From the NCBI RefSeq assembly GCF_024494355.1, contig NZ_JAKNQY010000034.1:1-62838 (forward strand): a DNA stretch of 62,838 nt. The letters are read 5' to 3'. The position numbers and the translations under genes are program-made. Source of the DNA: Pseudomonas sp. Q11 (GTDB taxonomy: Bacteria > Pseudomonadota > Gammaproteobacteria > Pseudomonadales > Pseudomonadaceae). Of the stretch, positions 8,089-17,044 are shown in pieces (the first letter of the stretch is position 1; every line of letters begins with the position of its first letter). The notes beneath the pieces were generated by a model. It was not told where the DNA came from and ran no database searches. It saw only the letters and a program-made list of their open reading frames with translations.

Positions 8089-10407
8089 TTAATTCATCCA
8101 GTCCTTGACCCAATCCATGACCGATTCGGCGGGATTTGGAATGCCACAGGCTGCACCGGGTGGTGGTTCGCTGCCGCGAATATACGGCATCTGCACCGCA
8201 CCCGGGCAACTGGCGTCGGACCCTTGGCCGGTGCGCGAATCCACCCAGGCCTGAACGATGTTGTCCGGTTGCGGCATGTCCAGCGGCAACGGATCGGCCT
8301 TGCGCATGAAACTGGTCCAGACCTGCAATGCACCGGTGGCGCCAGTGAACGGGGTCTTGCCATTGTCGTCACGGCCGAGCCAGACCACTGCCAGCAGGTC
8401 CTGGCTGAAACCGGCAAACCAGCTGTCGCGCGAGTCGTTGCTGGTACCGGTCTTGCCCGCCAGCGTCAGGTTGCGCGGCAGTACGTTATAAACCGAACTG
8501 CCGGTGCCTTCACGCATGACCCGTTGCATGGCGCTCTGGATCAGATAAATGGACGCCGGGTCGAAACGCTGCTGGATCTGGAATGGGTAGCGCTTGAGCG
8601 GCTCGCCGTCGGCGGTGAGCACGCTGCGAATCCCGCGCATCGGCGTGTTGAAGCCGCCGTTGGCCAAGGTCTGGTACATGGCAGCCACTTCAATCGGCGT
8701 GAGGCCACCGGCTCCCAGCAGCATCGACGGGAACGCCGGGAATTCACGACTGACGCCCAGGCGGGCCAGGGTCTTGAGCACGTTCGGCACGCCGATCTCA
8801 AGCCCGAGACGAGCTGTCGACAGGTTGTAGGAATGCGCAAGCCCCTGATACAGGAACACCGTCCCGTGAGACCTGCGATCATAATTCTGCGGCTTCCACA
8901 CCTGGCCGTCCGCGCCCTTGACCGAGAACGCCTCGTCGGACAGCCAACTGGTCAGCGTGTACTGGCTCGGCTTTTCCAGGGCGGTGAGGTAGACCGCCGG
9001 CTTGATCAGGGAGCCGATCGGGCGCACCGCATCCAGCGCCCGGTTGAAACCGGCATAATTGGCCTGTCGACTGCCGATCATGGCCTGGACTTCGCCGGTT
9101 TCCGGGTTGGTCACCACCATCGCAGCTTCAACTTCATCAGAGCCCTTACGCCCAGCCAACCGCTTGAAGGTGTCATTGACTGAGGCTTCGGCCTTCATCT
9201 GCAGGATCGGGTCGAAGCTGGTGAAGATCCGCAGGCCTTCTTCGGTCAAGTCTTCGTCGCGGTAGTCCTCACGCAGTTGACGCTTGACCAGGTCCATGAA
9301 TCCAGGAAACGAGCTGTCTGCCAGACTGCCGCGCTTGGTCACGCCCAAAGGCATTTTTTTCGCCGCTTCGACTTGCTCGGCCGTCGCCACGCCTTGCTGT
9401 TGCAGCAAGTCGAGCACCAGGTTGCGCCGCTCAAGGGCGCGCTCCGGATGACGACGCGGGTTGTAGGAGGACGGCCCTTTAACCATACCCACCAGCAACG
9501 CCACCTGATGCAGCTTGAGCTCGGACAGCGGCTGGCTGAAGAAGAACTGGCTGGCCAGGCCGAAACCGTGCACCGCTCGCTGACCGTCCTGGCCGACGAA
9601 GACTTCATTGAGGTACGCCTCAAGAATCTCCCGCTTGTCGTAGTGCAGCTCCAGCAACAGCGCCATCATGGCTTCGGTAAGCTTGCGGCTGAGGCTGCGC
9701 TCATTGGTCAAATAGAAGTTCTTGACCAATTGTTGGGTCAGGGTACTGCCGCCCTGGCGCATACGGCCCGAGGATGTGTTGACCCAAATGGCTCGGGCAA
9801 TCGACTTGGGCGAGACGCCGAAGTGATGGTAGAAATCGCGGTCCTCGACGGCGATCAGCGTATCGAGCAGGAACGGCGGCACCTGGTCGATCTTGATCAG
9901 GATCCGGTCCTCGAGGTTCTTGGGATATAGGCCACCGATCAACAGCGGTTCGAGGCGCACCACCGACAGCTTCGCATTGCTGGCACCGGTCAGCGCTGCC
10001 ACGTAGTCGCCGGAGAAACGCACGCGCACCGCCTGCGCCTGCTCCATGCCTTCATAAAACTGGAAACCACGGGTATTGAGATCAACGGTATTGCCATTGA
10101 CGGACGCGGCACCCGGGCCATTGGCAACGCTTTCACGACGATAGCCCAGGGCATCGAGCTCGGTCAGGAAATCATCCCGACTCAGCTTTTGTCCGACGAA
10201 CAGCTCCAGAGGCCTGGCGTAGACCTTGGCCGGAATGGTCCAGCGCTTGCCGGAGAACTTCTCCTGGACCACGGCATCGAGGTAGACCGCAAAGCCAGCG
10301 AGCACGACGAGGCCCACGAGGCTGAGTTTAAGGGCCCAGCCCAGCCAGGGCCGCAGGCGACTGGCGGGTGGTTTCTTGGGGGTACGGGGGGATCGGGTAC
10401 GAGTCAT
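8089..10407 (-). CDS. mrcB: Penicillin-binding protein 1b, bifunctional peptidoglycan synthase
   Basis: This 772-residue class A PBP polymerises glycan strands and cross-links peptides in the periplasm. It has a basic cytoplasmic tail, one membrane anchor (residues about 24-44), a UB2H-like regulatory domain (about 60-150), a GT51 glycosyltransferase with catalytic E188 in EDRDFYHHFG, and a transpeptidase with SLIK (S466), SYN (526-528) and KTGT (652-655). All key motifs are intact. It is the first gene of mrcB-lpoP-yqcC and is divergent from the kinase-like gene at 10534. Confidence 0.96.
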   Translation of the reverse strand: MTRTRSPRTPKKPPASRLRPWLGWALKLSLVGLVVLAGFAVYLDAVVQEKFSGKRWTIPAKVYARPLELFVGQKLSRDDFLTELDALGYRRESVANGPGAASVNGNTVDLNTRGFQFYEGMEQAQAVRVRFSGDYVAALTGASNAKLSVVRLEPLLIGGLYPKNLEDRILIKIDQVPPFLLDTLIAVEDRDFYHHFGVSPKSIARAIWVNTSSGRMRQGGSTLTQQLVKNFYLTNERSLSRKLTEAMMALLLELHYDKREILEAYLNEVFVGQDGQRAVHGFGLASQFFFSQPLSELKLHQVALLVGMVKGPSSYNPRRHPERALERRNLVLDLLQQQGVATAEQVEAAKKMPLGVTKRGSLADSSFPGFMDLVKRQLREDYRDEDLTEEGLRIFTSFDPILQMKAEASVNDTFKRLAGRKGSDEVEAAMVVTNPETGEVQAMIGSRQANYAGFNRALDAVRPIGSLIKPAVYLTALEKPSQYTLTSWLSDEAFSVKGADGQVWKPQNYDRRSHGTVFLYQGLAHSYNLSTARLGLEIGVPNVLKTLARLGVSREFPAFPSMLLGAGGLTPIEVAAMYQTLANGGFNTPMRGIRSVLTADGEPLKRYPFQIQQRFDPASIYLIQSAMQRVMREGTGSSVYNVLPRNLTLAGKTGTSNDSRDSWFAGFSQDLLAVVWLGRDDNGKTPFTGATGALQVWTSFMRKADPLPLDMPQPDNIVQAWVDSRTGQGSDASCPGAVQMPYIRGSEPPPGAACGIPNPAESVMDWVKDWMN

Positions 10408-10533
10408 GGCGGCGGATTATACGCACTTTGCCGCGGTTCAACATGACCACACAACGGGCCCTCCTGTTTGCGTTAACGCGGCTTGCCGCCATAATGACGG
10501 CCTTGAATTTTTCCAGTCTCTGAAGGATCGCCC

Positions 10534-12090
10534 GTGAGCCAGTCCCTGATCGCTGCCCTGCAAAACCCGGCCCTCTATCCGCATCCCGTCGAAGGGTTCC
10601 AGGTCATCGAGACCCACATTTCCTGGGTATTGCTCACTGGGCCGTATGCCTACAAATTCAAAAAGCCGGTGAATTTCGGTTTCCTTGATTTCACCAGCCT
10701 CGACGCACGCAAGTATTTCTGTGGGGAAGAACTGCGTTTGAACCAGCGCCTGACCCAGGACCTGTATCTGGAGGTCATGCCGATTACCGGTACCCTAGAA
10801 GCGCCGCAACTGGGTGGCGAAGGCCCGGCTATCGAATACGCCCTGAAGATGCGCCAGTTTCCCCAGAGCCAACTGCTCAGCACACTCCAGGCCAATGGCG
10901 AACTGACCACGGCGCACGTCGACGAAATGGCCGCGCAGATCGCCCGTTTCCATCTCTCCACGCCCACAGTGCCCGCCGAAAACGACGCCGGCACCCCGGA
11001 CAGCGTAATGGCACCGGTACGGCAGAACTTCGAACAGATTCGTCCGTTCCTCAGCGACAAGGCTGACCTGCTGCAACTCCAAGCCCTGCAAGCCTGGGCC
11101 GAAAGCAGCTTCGAACGCCTCAAACCACTGCTCAGTGAACGTAAAACCGAAGGTTTCATCCGCGAATGCCACGGTGACATCCACTTGGGTAACGCCACGG
11201 TGATCGATGGCAAGGTGGTGATTTTCGATTGCATCGAATTCAACGAGCCGTTCCGTTTCACCGATGTCTATGCCGACACTGCTTTCCTGGCGATGGACCT
11301 GGAAGACCGTGGTCTCAAGTCGTTGGCGCGACGTTTCGTCAGTCAATACCTGGAACTGACCGGCGACTATCGGGGCCTGGAACTGCTGAACTTCTACAAA
11401 GCCTACCGCGCCCTGGTCCGGGCCAAGGTCGCGCTGTTCAGCATGCCGGCCGAAGCCGACCCGGTGCAGCGCGCCACGACCCTGCGCCAGTACCGCAACT
11501 ACGCGAACCTGGCCGAAAGCTACAGCACCATTCCCTCGCGCTTCCTGGCCATTACCCTTGGCGTTTCGGCCGTTGGCAAGAGCCATGTCGCGATGCGCCT
11601 GGTAGAAGCCCTGGGAGCCATCCGCTTGCGCTCGGACGTTGAACGCAAGCGTCTGTTTGGTGAGCAGCAAATACCCAACGATCCACAAGCCGGCATCTAT
11701 AGCAGCGACGCCAGCGCTGCCACTTATGCCCGCCTGCATGAAATCGCCGGTGTCATCCTGCATGCCGGGTTCCCAGCAGTGATCGACGCCACTTACCTCA
11801 AGCACGATCAGCGCGCTACCGCGGCGCAGGTTGCCGAAGCCACAGGCGCTCCGTTCCTGATCCTCGATTGCAATGCGCCACAAGCGGTTATCGAAAGCAG
11901 GCTTGCGCAACGCCAGGCCGATCAAACAGATCCGTCCGACGCAAACCTGGCCGTCATCGCTGCACAACAGGCCAGCCGCGAAGCACTCACTCCTGCAGAG
12001 ATCCTGTGCAGCAAACGGGTCCAGACCAATGAAAGCGGCACGCTCGACATCGTGGTCGCGCAGATTCGCCAGCGCTTGCCTGGCTTGTAA
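10534..12090 (+). CDS. Two-domain protein: APH-like kinase fused to a P-loop kinase
   Basis: This 518-residue protein combines an N-terminal aminoglycoside-phosphotransferase-like fold with a C-terminal P-loop ATPase. The first half has the Brenner-type loop HGDIHLGN (213-220) and a metal-binding FDCIEF (231-236). The second has a Walker A GVSAVGKS (343-350) and an ATP-kinase-like body. The start is the GTG at 10534, preceded by GAAGGA. The family is conserved in proteobacteria, but the substrate is unknown. The APH likeness does not imply antibiotic resistance. Confidence 0.8.
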   Translation: MSQSLIAALQNPALYPHPVEGFQVIETHISWVLLTGPYAYKFKKPVNFGFLDFTSLDARKYFCGEELRLNQRLTQDLYLEVMPITGTLEAPQLGGEGPAIEYALKMRQFPQSQLLSTLQANGELTTAHVDEMAAQIARFHLSTPTVPAENDAGTPDSVMAPVRQNFEQIRPFLSDKADLLQLQALQAWAESSFERLKPLLSERKTEGFIRECHGDIHLGNATVIDGKVVIFDCIEFNEPFRFTDVYADTAFLAMDLEDRGLKSLARRFVSQYLELTGDYRGLELLNFYKAYRALVRAKVALFSMPAEADPVQRATTLRQYRNYANLAESYSTIPSRFLAITLGVSAVGKSHVAMRLVEALGAIRLRSDVERKRLFGEQQIPNDPQAGIYSSDASAATYARLHEIAGVILHAGFPAVIDATYLKHDQRATAAQVAEATGAPFLILDCNAPQAVIESRLAQRQADQTDPSDANLAVIAAQQASREALTPAEILCSKRVQTNESGTLDIVVAQIRQRLPGL

Positions 12091-12099
12091 AAAACTATT

Positions 12100-12133
12100 T
12101 CGGCCGTGAGGTCTTCCCAGCCTTCACGGCCGC
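12100..12133 (+). terminator. Hairpin after the kinase-like gene
   Basis: CGGCCGTGA and TCACGGCCG form a 9-base-pair stem around a 14-nt loop, 10 bases past the stop. The following T content is poor, so it is a moderate terminator candidate. Confidence 0.45.
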
Positions 12134-12181
12134 CAAATGGTGGCAGTATACTGGCGTCATAAAACCAACAGGTAATATGAA

Positions 12182-12523
12182 ATGAGCCAACCCAAGCTTC
12201 TCGGTACCCCGCTGTATGCTTTGCTGCGCGAAGACGACATTGCCGGTTTCAACAATGAACGGCCTCAAGGCCCAGTTGATATGCGTGGTGGCGATTTTCG
12301 CGGACTTGATCTGCGAGAGCTCGATGCCGACGACGTGGATTTCACCGACGCTTACTTCCGCTCCGCAGATTTGCGCGGCATCGATTTTCGCAAGTCGTCC
12401 CTGGAAGGCGCGAGCCTGGCCCATGCGCAGATATCGGGCGCCTATTTCCCAGCGGAACTGTCTGCCGACGAGATTTTGATGTCGATGAACTTCGGCACCC
12501 GGCTGCGTTACCGCACTCGCTGA
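12182..12523 (+). CDS. Pentapeptide-repeat protein
   Basis: This small 113-residue protein has a central run of A(D/N)LxX pentapeptides (roughly residues 37-80, for example FRGLDLRELDADDVDFTDAY and ADLRGIDF), which should form a short right-handed beta-helix. Function is unknown. It is too short to be a convincing DNA-mimic gyrase protector of the Qnr type. It stands as a probable single gene between the kinase-like gene and the TfoX-domain gene. Confidence 0.8.
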   Translation: MSQPKLLGTPLYALLREDDIAGFNNERPQGPVDMRGGDFRGLDLRELDADDVDFTDAYFRSADLRGIDFRKSSLEGASLAHAQISGAYFPAELSADEILMSMNFGTRLRYRTR

Positions 12524-12733
12524 GCCAAGCCAGGCCTGTCGCAAACCGAATAGATCTCCAGCGCCCCCGCCTGCGCTGGACGATGCAGCTTGCCGCGCGC
12601 TCGCGCCTATCGTGCGTAATGCATTAGAAGCTTTTGCTTCAAATCCCACCAAAGAATCACACTTTTCCTACTGACCGCTACACTGCTGAGAAGCTTGCCC
12701 CACTGCACCAGTCGGCCGTCGCAAGGAGGCTCG

Positions 12734-13006
12734 ATGAATGATGAACTGCAACATCTGAAAAACCTGGGCAAGACATCAGCCCAGTGGCTGCATGCCGTAG
12801 GCATCCACAGCGCCTCGGATTTGCGCCGCCTCGGAGCGGTTGATGCCTATCGCGCGGTACGCACCCGCGGTTTCCGGGCTTCGAAGGTATTGCTCTATGC
12901 CATAGAGGGCGCGTTGATGGATGTGCACTGGAATGACATCCCAGCCGAGCGCAAGGAAGCCTTGAACAAACAATTGGACGCCGTTTCGACGCGCCACAAA
13001 GCCTGA
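12734..13006 (+). CDS. TfoX C-terminal-domain protein
   Basis: This 90-residue protein consists only of the helix-hairpin-helix-like C-terminal domain of TfoX (residues about 5-85, LKNLGKTSAQWLHAVGIHSA). The frame opens earlier at 12695, but AAGGAGG immediately before the ATG at 12734 fixes the start. Standalone TfoX C-terminal proteins are common in Pseudomonas and have no proven competence role. It is followed by the Fur-controlled prrF gene. Confidence 0.85.
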   Translation: MNDELQHLKNLGKTSAQWLHAVGIHSASDLRRLGAVDAYRAVRTRGFRASKVLLYAIEGALMDVHWNDIPAERKEALNKQLDAVSTRHKA

Positions 13007-13074
13007 CGATTCCCCTTGTTTGGCGCCGCGCGGCTTAGCCTGATAGTTATTTCAGCAAAACCAAAAAACAATGT

Positions 13075-13103
13075 TTGACTTGGTAATGAGAATCGCTATG
13101 ATT
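13075..13103 (+). promoter_or_regulatory. prrF promoter with overlapping Fur box
   Basis: TTGACT (13075-13080) and TATGAT (13097-13102), 16 bases apart, form a sigma-70 promoter. The spacer and -10 carry GTAATGAGAATCGCTATGATTA (split here as 13084-13094 and 13095-13104), a good match to the Fur consensus. Transcription should be blocked by Fur-Fe(II) and released on iron starvation. Confidence 0.8.
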
Positions 13104-13108
13104 ACCAC

Positions 13109-13220
13109 ATCCGGTCGCGAGACTGGTCGATATTTGAAAAGCCCTTGGTTCGGACTCTCAGATATCTCCTCATCAGGCTAATCACGGTTATTTGACCCGG
13201 CTTTTGCCGGGTCTTTTTTT
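13109..13220 (+). ncRNA. prrF: PrrF iron-starvation small RNA
   Basis: This is a roughly 110-nt Hfq-dependent sRNA that represses iron-containing proteins when iron is short, the functional counterpart of RyhB. It is recognised by the conserved core ATATCTCCTCATCAGGCTAA (13162-13181), which carries the target-pairing segment, and by the downstream GACCCGGC terminator. The upstream Fur box fits. Only one copy is visible, unlike the tandem prrF1-prrF2 of P. aeruginosa. The 5' end is inferred from the promoter. Confidence 0.9.
13194..13220 (+). terminator. prrF Rho-independent terminator
   Basis: GACCCGGC and GCCGGGTC flank a TTTT loop and are followed by a T7 tract. This is the sRNA 3' end. 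The convergent phuW stop lies 10 bases further on. Confidence 0.9.
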
Positions 13221-13229
13221 GTCTGCTCG

Positions 13230-14078
13230 TCAGCCCTTGGAATGTTCACGCATCTGCGCGCAGTAATCCTGAGGCGGCGCGGCCTTGGTGTACCACACGT
13301 AATCCGCCATGGCCGCGGTAACGTCGCTGCCCTCCTCGGCCAGCATCAGGACTGTCGGCGCCTCACTGGCGCCCAGATCCAGCACATGCAGCGGCACACC
13401 GACATCCTTTCGCCCATGCCAGGCACCGGCGAACAACAATGCAGGTAATGGCGCACCCAACAAACGTTCGGCCATGCGTCGGTCACGTTGTTGCTGGACG
13501 GCGAGCATCGCCGGCATCTGTGATTCGGGTAGCAGGCCGCAATGGGATTGGCGGATCTGCTCCAGCAACTGATCCTTCACACTGGCCGCCTTCGCACGAG
13601 CGCCTTGCAAGTCCGGCGCTTGCCGGTAGACGCGCTGGATCTCGGCGGTGTCCAGATTGGCGGCCAATAATGGATAGTCTTGCGCCAAGGCGAACTCGAC
13701 GACCGGACCATACAGACTCCAGTCCCATCCCGGCGACCAATCCAGGGCACCGGGCAGATCGGCTGGCACGGCAGGTAGCTGGCGGACCACGTCAACCCGA
13801 GGCTGCTGGTGGGGCGTCAGCATTTCCAGCAGCAGGCTGCCTTGGGCCCGTTGTGCGGCCAAGGCTTTAAGCAGCCATAGCTGCAGCGTGTGGTGATCGC
13901 GATTGTCATGCTGTTCGCCCACCACCACTCGCGGCGCCCGCGCCAGGCGCTCGACCAACGCTTGGGGCGTGATGGCCCGGCCATTGTGCAAATCACGGAT
14001 CTGCCCGTCGACCGGCGGCGGCACGGTGCTCTGACAGGCCGTCAGCACACTCAATGCCAGAATCAGAATCAGGCGCAC
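13230..14078 (-). CDS. phuW: ChaN-family heme-binding lipoprotein (PhuW-like)
   Basis: This 282-residue lipoprotein has lipobox LTAC (cysteine at 15). The ChaN-like fold is marked by GEQHDNRDHH (residues about 54-63) and AGAWHGRKDVG near 218. ChaN proteins bind heme at the outer membrane or periplasm. It is the last gene of phuT-phuU-phuV-phuW, 21 bases after phuV, which supports a role in heme handling. Its 3' end faces prrF. Confidence 0.85.
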   Translation of the reverse strand: MRLILILALSVLTACQSTVPPPVDGQIRDLHNGRAITPQALVERLARAPRVVVGEQHDNRDHHTLQLWLLKALAAQRAQGSLLLEMLTPHQQPRVDVVRQLPAVPADLPGALDWSPGWDWSLYGPVVEFALAQDYPLLAANLDTAEIQRVYRQAPDLQGARAKAASVKDQLLEQIRQSHCGLLPESQMPAMLAVQQQRDRRMAERLLGAPLPALLFAGAWHGRKDVGVPLHVLDLGASEAPTVLMLAEEGSDVTAAMADYVWYTKAAPPQDYCAQMREHSKG

Positions 14079-14099
14079 GTCTACATCCTCAAGGAACCC

Positions 14100-14867
14100 T
14101 CAGCGGGCGATGATCAATGGATGTCCGCGCTCCGGATGAGGTTGCACCAACACTTCCAGGCCAAATACCGCTTTGAGCGGTTCCGGGCGCAGCACTTGCT
14201 GCGGGGTGTCCAGGGCCACCGGCCGACCAGACGCAAGCAACAGCAGGCGATCACAATAACGCGCAGCCAGGTTCAGGTCATGCAGGATCACCAACACGGC
14301 AGCGCCGTGATCGGCAAACTCACGCACCGCCTGCAGGATGGTGTGCTGATGCAGCGGATCAAGCATCGAGGTCGGTTCGTCCAGCAACAAGGTCTGCCCC
14401 GCCTCCCCTGGCCACAACTGCGCCAACACCCGCGCCAGATGCACTCGCTGGCGCTCGCCCCCGGACAGCGCCAGGTAACTGCGACCGTGCAGATGCGCCG
14501 CGTCTGAGGCGTGCAATGCCAAGGCAACGATTTGCTCGTCACGCACTCGACCACTCTGATGAGGCAGGCGTCCCATGCCGACCACTTCTTCGACGCGGAA
14601 GGCAAAATCCAGGGTCGATGACTGCGGCAATACCGCCAGGCGACGGGCACGCTCGGAGCCCTCCCACTGAATCAATGGCCGATCATCGAGCCAGACTTGC
14701 CCCTGGGCCGGTCGCAATTCACCGCACAGGCCCGCCAGCAACGTACTTTTACCTGCACCGTTGGGACCGAGTACACCCAACACTTGGCCGGGGCTGAGCT
14801 CAAGATCAACACCCGCCAACACCGTCTTGCGGCCACGTTGAATGTGCAAGTTCTGCGCTCGTAACAT
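14100..14867 (-). CDS. phuV: Hemin ABC transporter ATP-binding protein
   Basis: This 255-residue ATPase powers heme import through the inner membrane. Walker A is GPNGAGKST (residues about 34-42), the signature is LSGGERQRV and Walker B is LLLDEPTSMLD. The frame is open upstream to 15137 but those codons overlap phuU. The ATG at 14867 shares one base with the phuU stop (TGATG) and gives the normal HmuV/PhuV start (MLRAQNLHI). Confidence 0.93.
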   Translation of the reverse strand: MLRAQNLHIQRGRKTVLAGVDLELSPGQVLGVLGPNGAGKSTLLAGLCGELRPAQGQVWLDDRPLIQWEGSERARRLAVLPQSSTLDFAFRVEEVVGMGRLPHQSGRVRDEQIVALALHASDAAHLHGRSYLALSGGERQRVHLARVLAQLWPGEAGQTLLLDEPTSMLDPLHQHTILQAVREFADHGAAVLVILHDLNLAARYCDRLLLLASGRPVALDTPQQVLRPEPLKAVFGLEVLVQPHPERGHPLIIAR

Positions 14868-15904
14868 CAGGCGCGCCCTCGCAGCAATAGATAGAGGAAG
14901 AACGGCGCCCCGATGAATGCCGTGACGATGCCGATCGGCAATTCCGCCGGAGCCAGTGCCAGGCGCGCCACCAGGTCGGCGAACAGCAGCAGGCTCGCCC
15001 CCGCCAGCACCGAAGCTGGCAACAGAACTCGATGATCGGGACCGGCCATCAACCGTACCAGATGCGGTACCACCAGTCCGACAAACCCGATCAGGCCCGC
15101 CGCCGCCACTGCCGCGCCAACCCCCAGGGCCGTGCAAAACACCAGCTCACGCTTGAGCCCTTCGACATTAACGCCCAAATGGGCGGCCTCGGACTCACCC
15201 AGCAACAGAGCATTGAGCGCCCGGGCCCGACGTGGCAGCCAGAGTGCTACGCCAGCGCTGACCAGCAACAGCGGCCACAACCGCGCATAACTGGCCCCGT
15301 TCAGGCTCCCCAGGTTCCAGAACGTCAAGGTGCGCAGGGTCGCGTCGTCAGCCAGGTAGGTGAACAGACCCACCGCCGAACCGGACAGCGCGGTCAGGGC
15401 GATACCCGCCAGGAGCATGGTCGCGACATGGGTCTGGCCATTGCGCCGGCCGAGGCGATAAACCAGTGCCGTGACCCCAAGCCCGCCGAGAAATGCACAG
15501 AACGACAACAGGTAGGGACCGAACGCTTCGGGCAAGCCACCCAGCGCTGAGCCGCCAACAATGGCGAACGCCGCGCCCAGTGCCGCACCGCTGGACACCC
15601 CCACCAGCCCTGGGTCGGCCAGCGGGTTGCGGAACAGCCCCTGCATCGCCACCCCGGATAACGCCAATACCCCGCCCACCGCCAACCCCAGCAGCGTGCG
15701 CGGCAGACGGATCTGGCCGAGGATCAGTTCGGCCTGCTCCAGACCATCGGCGGCCACCGGCAACCCCATCAGGCGCAACGCGGCGCGCAAGGTATCGAAC
15801 AGTGGCAAACTCACCGGCCCCAGGGCCAGGGACAGCCAGATCGCCAGCAGACACAACAGGCCCAGGCCAATGAACAAGGTGCGCGGCTTGACCAACGAGG
15901 TCAT
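14867..15904 (-). CDS. phuU: Hemin ABC transporter permease (FecCD family)
   Basis: This 345-residue inner-membrane permease has about ten hydrophobic helices and the conserved FecCD core (SGVAMQGLFRNPLADPGLVGVSSGAA, shown here as GVAMQGLFRNPLADP then GLVGVSSGAA). It dimerises with itself and pairs with PhuV and the binding protein PhuT. The start overlaps the phuT stop by four bases (ATGA). Its end overlaps the phuV start by one. Confidence 0.93.
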   Translation of the reverse strand: MTSLVKPRTLFIGLGLLCLLAIWLSLALGPVSLPLFDTLRAALRLMGLPVAADGLEQAELILGQIRLPRTLLGLAVGGVLALSGVAMQGLFRNPLADPGLVGVSSGAALGAAFAIVGGSALGGLPEAFGPYLLSFCAFLGGLGVTALVYRLGRRNGQTHVATMLLAGIALTALSGSAVGLFTYLADDATLRTLTFWNLGSLNGASYARLWPLLLVSAGVALWLPRRARALNALLLGESEAAHLGVNVEGLKRELVFCTALGVGAAVAAAGLIGFVGLVVPHLVRLMAGPDHRVLLPASVLAGASLLLFADLVARLALAPAELPIGIVTAFIGAPFFLYLLLRGRA

Positions 15905-16779
15905 GGTGTCTTGGCCGGCTCGGTCGGGTAAAAACCGGCCGTCAGCTTCACCAGGCTTTGTGGCAACCGCGGGCCTAGCCCGCCGACCAGCAATGTCGGG
16001 TCAAGCTCGATAACACGCCCGGCCCTGGCGGCCCGGGTGGAGGAGAGAATCGGGTTTTCCCTGAACAACGCCGCACGTGCTTCTTCGCCACTTAACGCGC
16101 GATCGGCGAACACCAGCACTTCGGGATTCAAGCCGGCCAGGGTCTCCACCGAAAATGACTTGTAACCATTATGGGTCGCCAGGTTGTGACCGCCGGCCTG
16201 CTGCAACAGCCAATCGGCGGAAGTGCCGAGGCCTGCGACCAGTGGCTTGCCGCCAGCGCTCCCCACCAGCAGTAACACGCCGGGCGCCTTTTGCTTGAGC
16301 TGGATTTTACTCACCCGGGCTTTTTGCTGGCTGAGCTGCTGTTGATAACTGTCGAACAACTGCGCGGCCTGGGCCTCGGCGCCCAGCAGTTGCCCCAGGT
16401 GCCGCAGATTGCCCTGGAGGGTCGGCAGGTCGGGCGTGGCCGAGAACAGTTCAACCTGTACCCCGGCGCTGCGGATCTGCGACAGCACCGGTGGCGGCCC
16501 CATTTCCTCGGTACCCACAAGGATCTGCGGACGCAGACTCAATACCCCCTCGGCCGACAGCTGTCGCTGATAACCGATGCTGGGCAAATCCCGCAAGGCT
16601 TCGGGATGCTGACTGGTGGTGTCCACACCCACCAGTTTCGACTCACCGCCCAGCGCGCTGACCCACTCGGACACTGCTCCGCCGGCACTGACCCAGCGTT
16701 GCGGTAGTTCAGCCGCCGCCACGCCCTGACTGGCCAACATGACGACACAGAGCGTGACAACACGGATATTCAGGCGCAT
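15901..16779 (-). CDS. phuT: Periplasmic hemin-binding protein
   Basis: This 292-residue substrate-binding protein has a signal peptide (residues 1-23, ending GVAAA) and a TroA/BtuF-type two-lobe fold. It takes heme from the outer-membrane receptor to PhuUV. In HmuT/PhuT proteins a tyrosine (here probably in IGYQRQLSAEG) is the heme ligand. It is the first gene of the phuTUVW operon and a Fur box lies about 90 bases upstream. The cytoplasmic heme carrier phuS and receptor phuR, next to these genes in P. aeruginosa, are absent here. Confidence 0.9.
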   Translation of the reverse strand: MRLNIRVVTLCVVMLASQGVAAAELPQRWVSAGGAVSEWVSALGGESKLVGVDTTSQHPEALRDLPSIGYQRQLSAEGVLSLRPQILVGTEEMGPPPVLSQIRSAGVQVELFSATPDLPTLQGNLRHLGQLLGAEAQAAQLFDSYQQQLSQQKARVSKIQLKQKAPGVLLLVGSAGGKPLVAGLGTSADWLLQQAGGHNLATHNGYKSFSVETLAGLNPEVLVFADRALSGEEARAALFRENPILSSTRAARAGRVIELDPTLLVGGLGPRLPQSLVKLTAGFYPTEPAKTP

Positions 16780-16869
16780 AGGGCAGTTTCCTCAAAGAAA
16801 TATTCACAGGGCCGGGCAACAACCCGTCAGGCAAAGTATCCTCAGCCCTCAGCGAAGGAAGCGCCATTT

Positions 16870-16888
16870 GATAATTGTTTTCATTTGG
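16870..16888 (-). promoter_or_regulatory. Fur box upstream of phuT
   Basis: GATAATTGTTTTCATTTGG matches the inverted-repeat Fur consensus (GATAAT at one side, TTCATT at the other). It lies about 90 bases before phuT, and the other neighbour, a Rieske protein, starts 157 bases away beyond a REP pair. It is most likely the iron control site for phuTUVW. Confidence 0.65.
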
Positions 16889-16920
16889 ACGTCAAGCGTG
16901 AACCTTTGGAGTGTGCCCTC

Positions 16921-17010
16921 TGTGGGAGCGAGCCTGCTCGCGATTAGCGGTGTGTCGACCCCACCGCTGCTGACTGATCGACCGCTATCGCGAGCAGACT
17001 CGCTCCCACA
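16921..17010. repeat. REPIN (paired inverted REP elements)
   Basis: TGTGGGAGCGAGCCTGCTCG at the left end is answered by its near-complement ending CTCGCTCCCACA, enclosing about 45 bases. This is the commonest REP family in fluorescent pseudomonads, mobilised in trans by a RAYT transposase not seen in this window. Confidence 0.9.
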
Positions 17011-17044
17011 TAAACTCGCTCACTCATAACCCTATGGGACCCAC

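Noticed and set aside
10534..12090. Aminoglycoside resistance gene
   Set aside because: The APH-like half is fused to a P-loop kinase and sits in core chromosome; this family is a housekeeping-type protein of unknown substrate, with nothing pointing to drug modification.
12095..12652. A 185-codon minus-strand frame over the pentapeptide-repeat gene
   Set aside because: Overlaps a gene with clear repeat pattern and own start; sequence is low-complexity and unrecognised.
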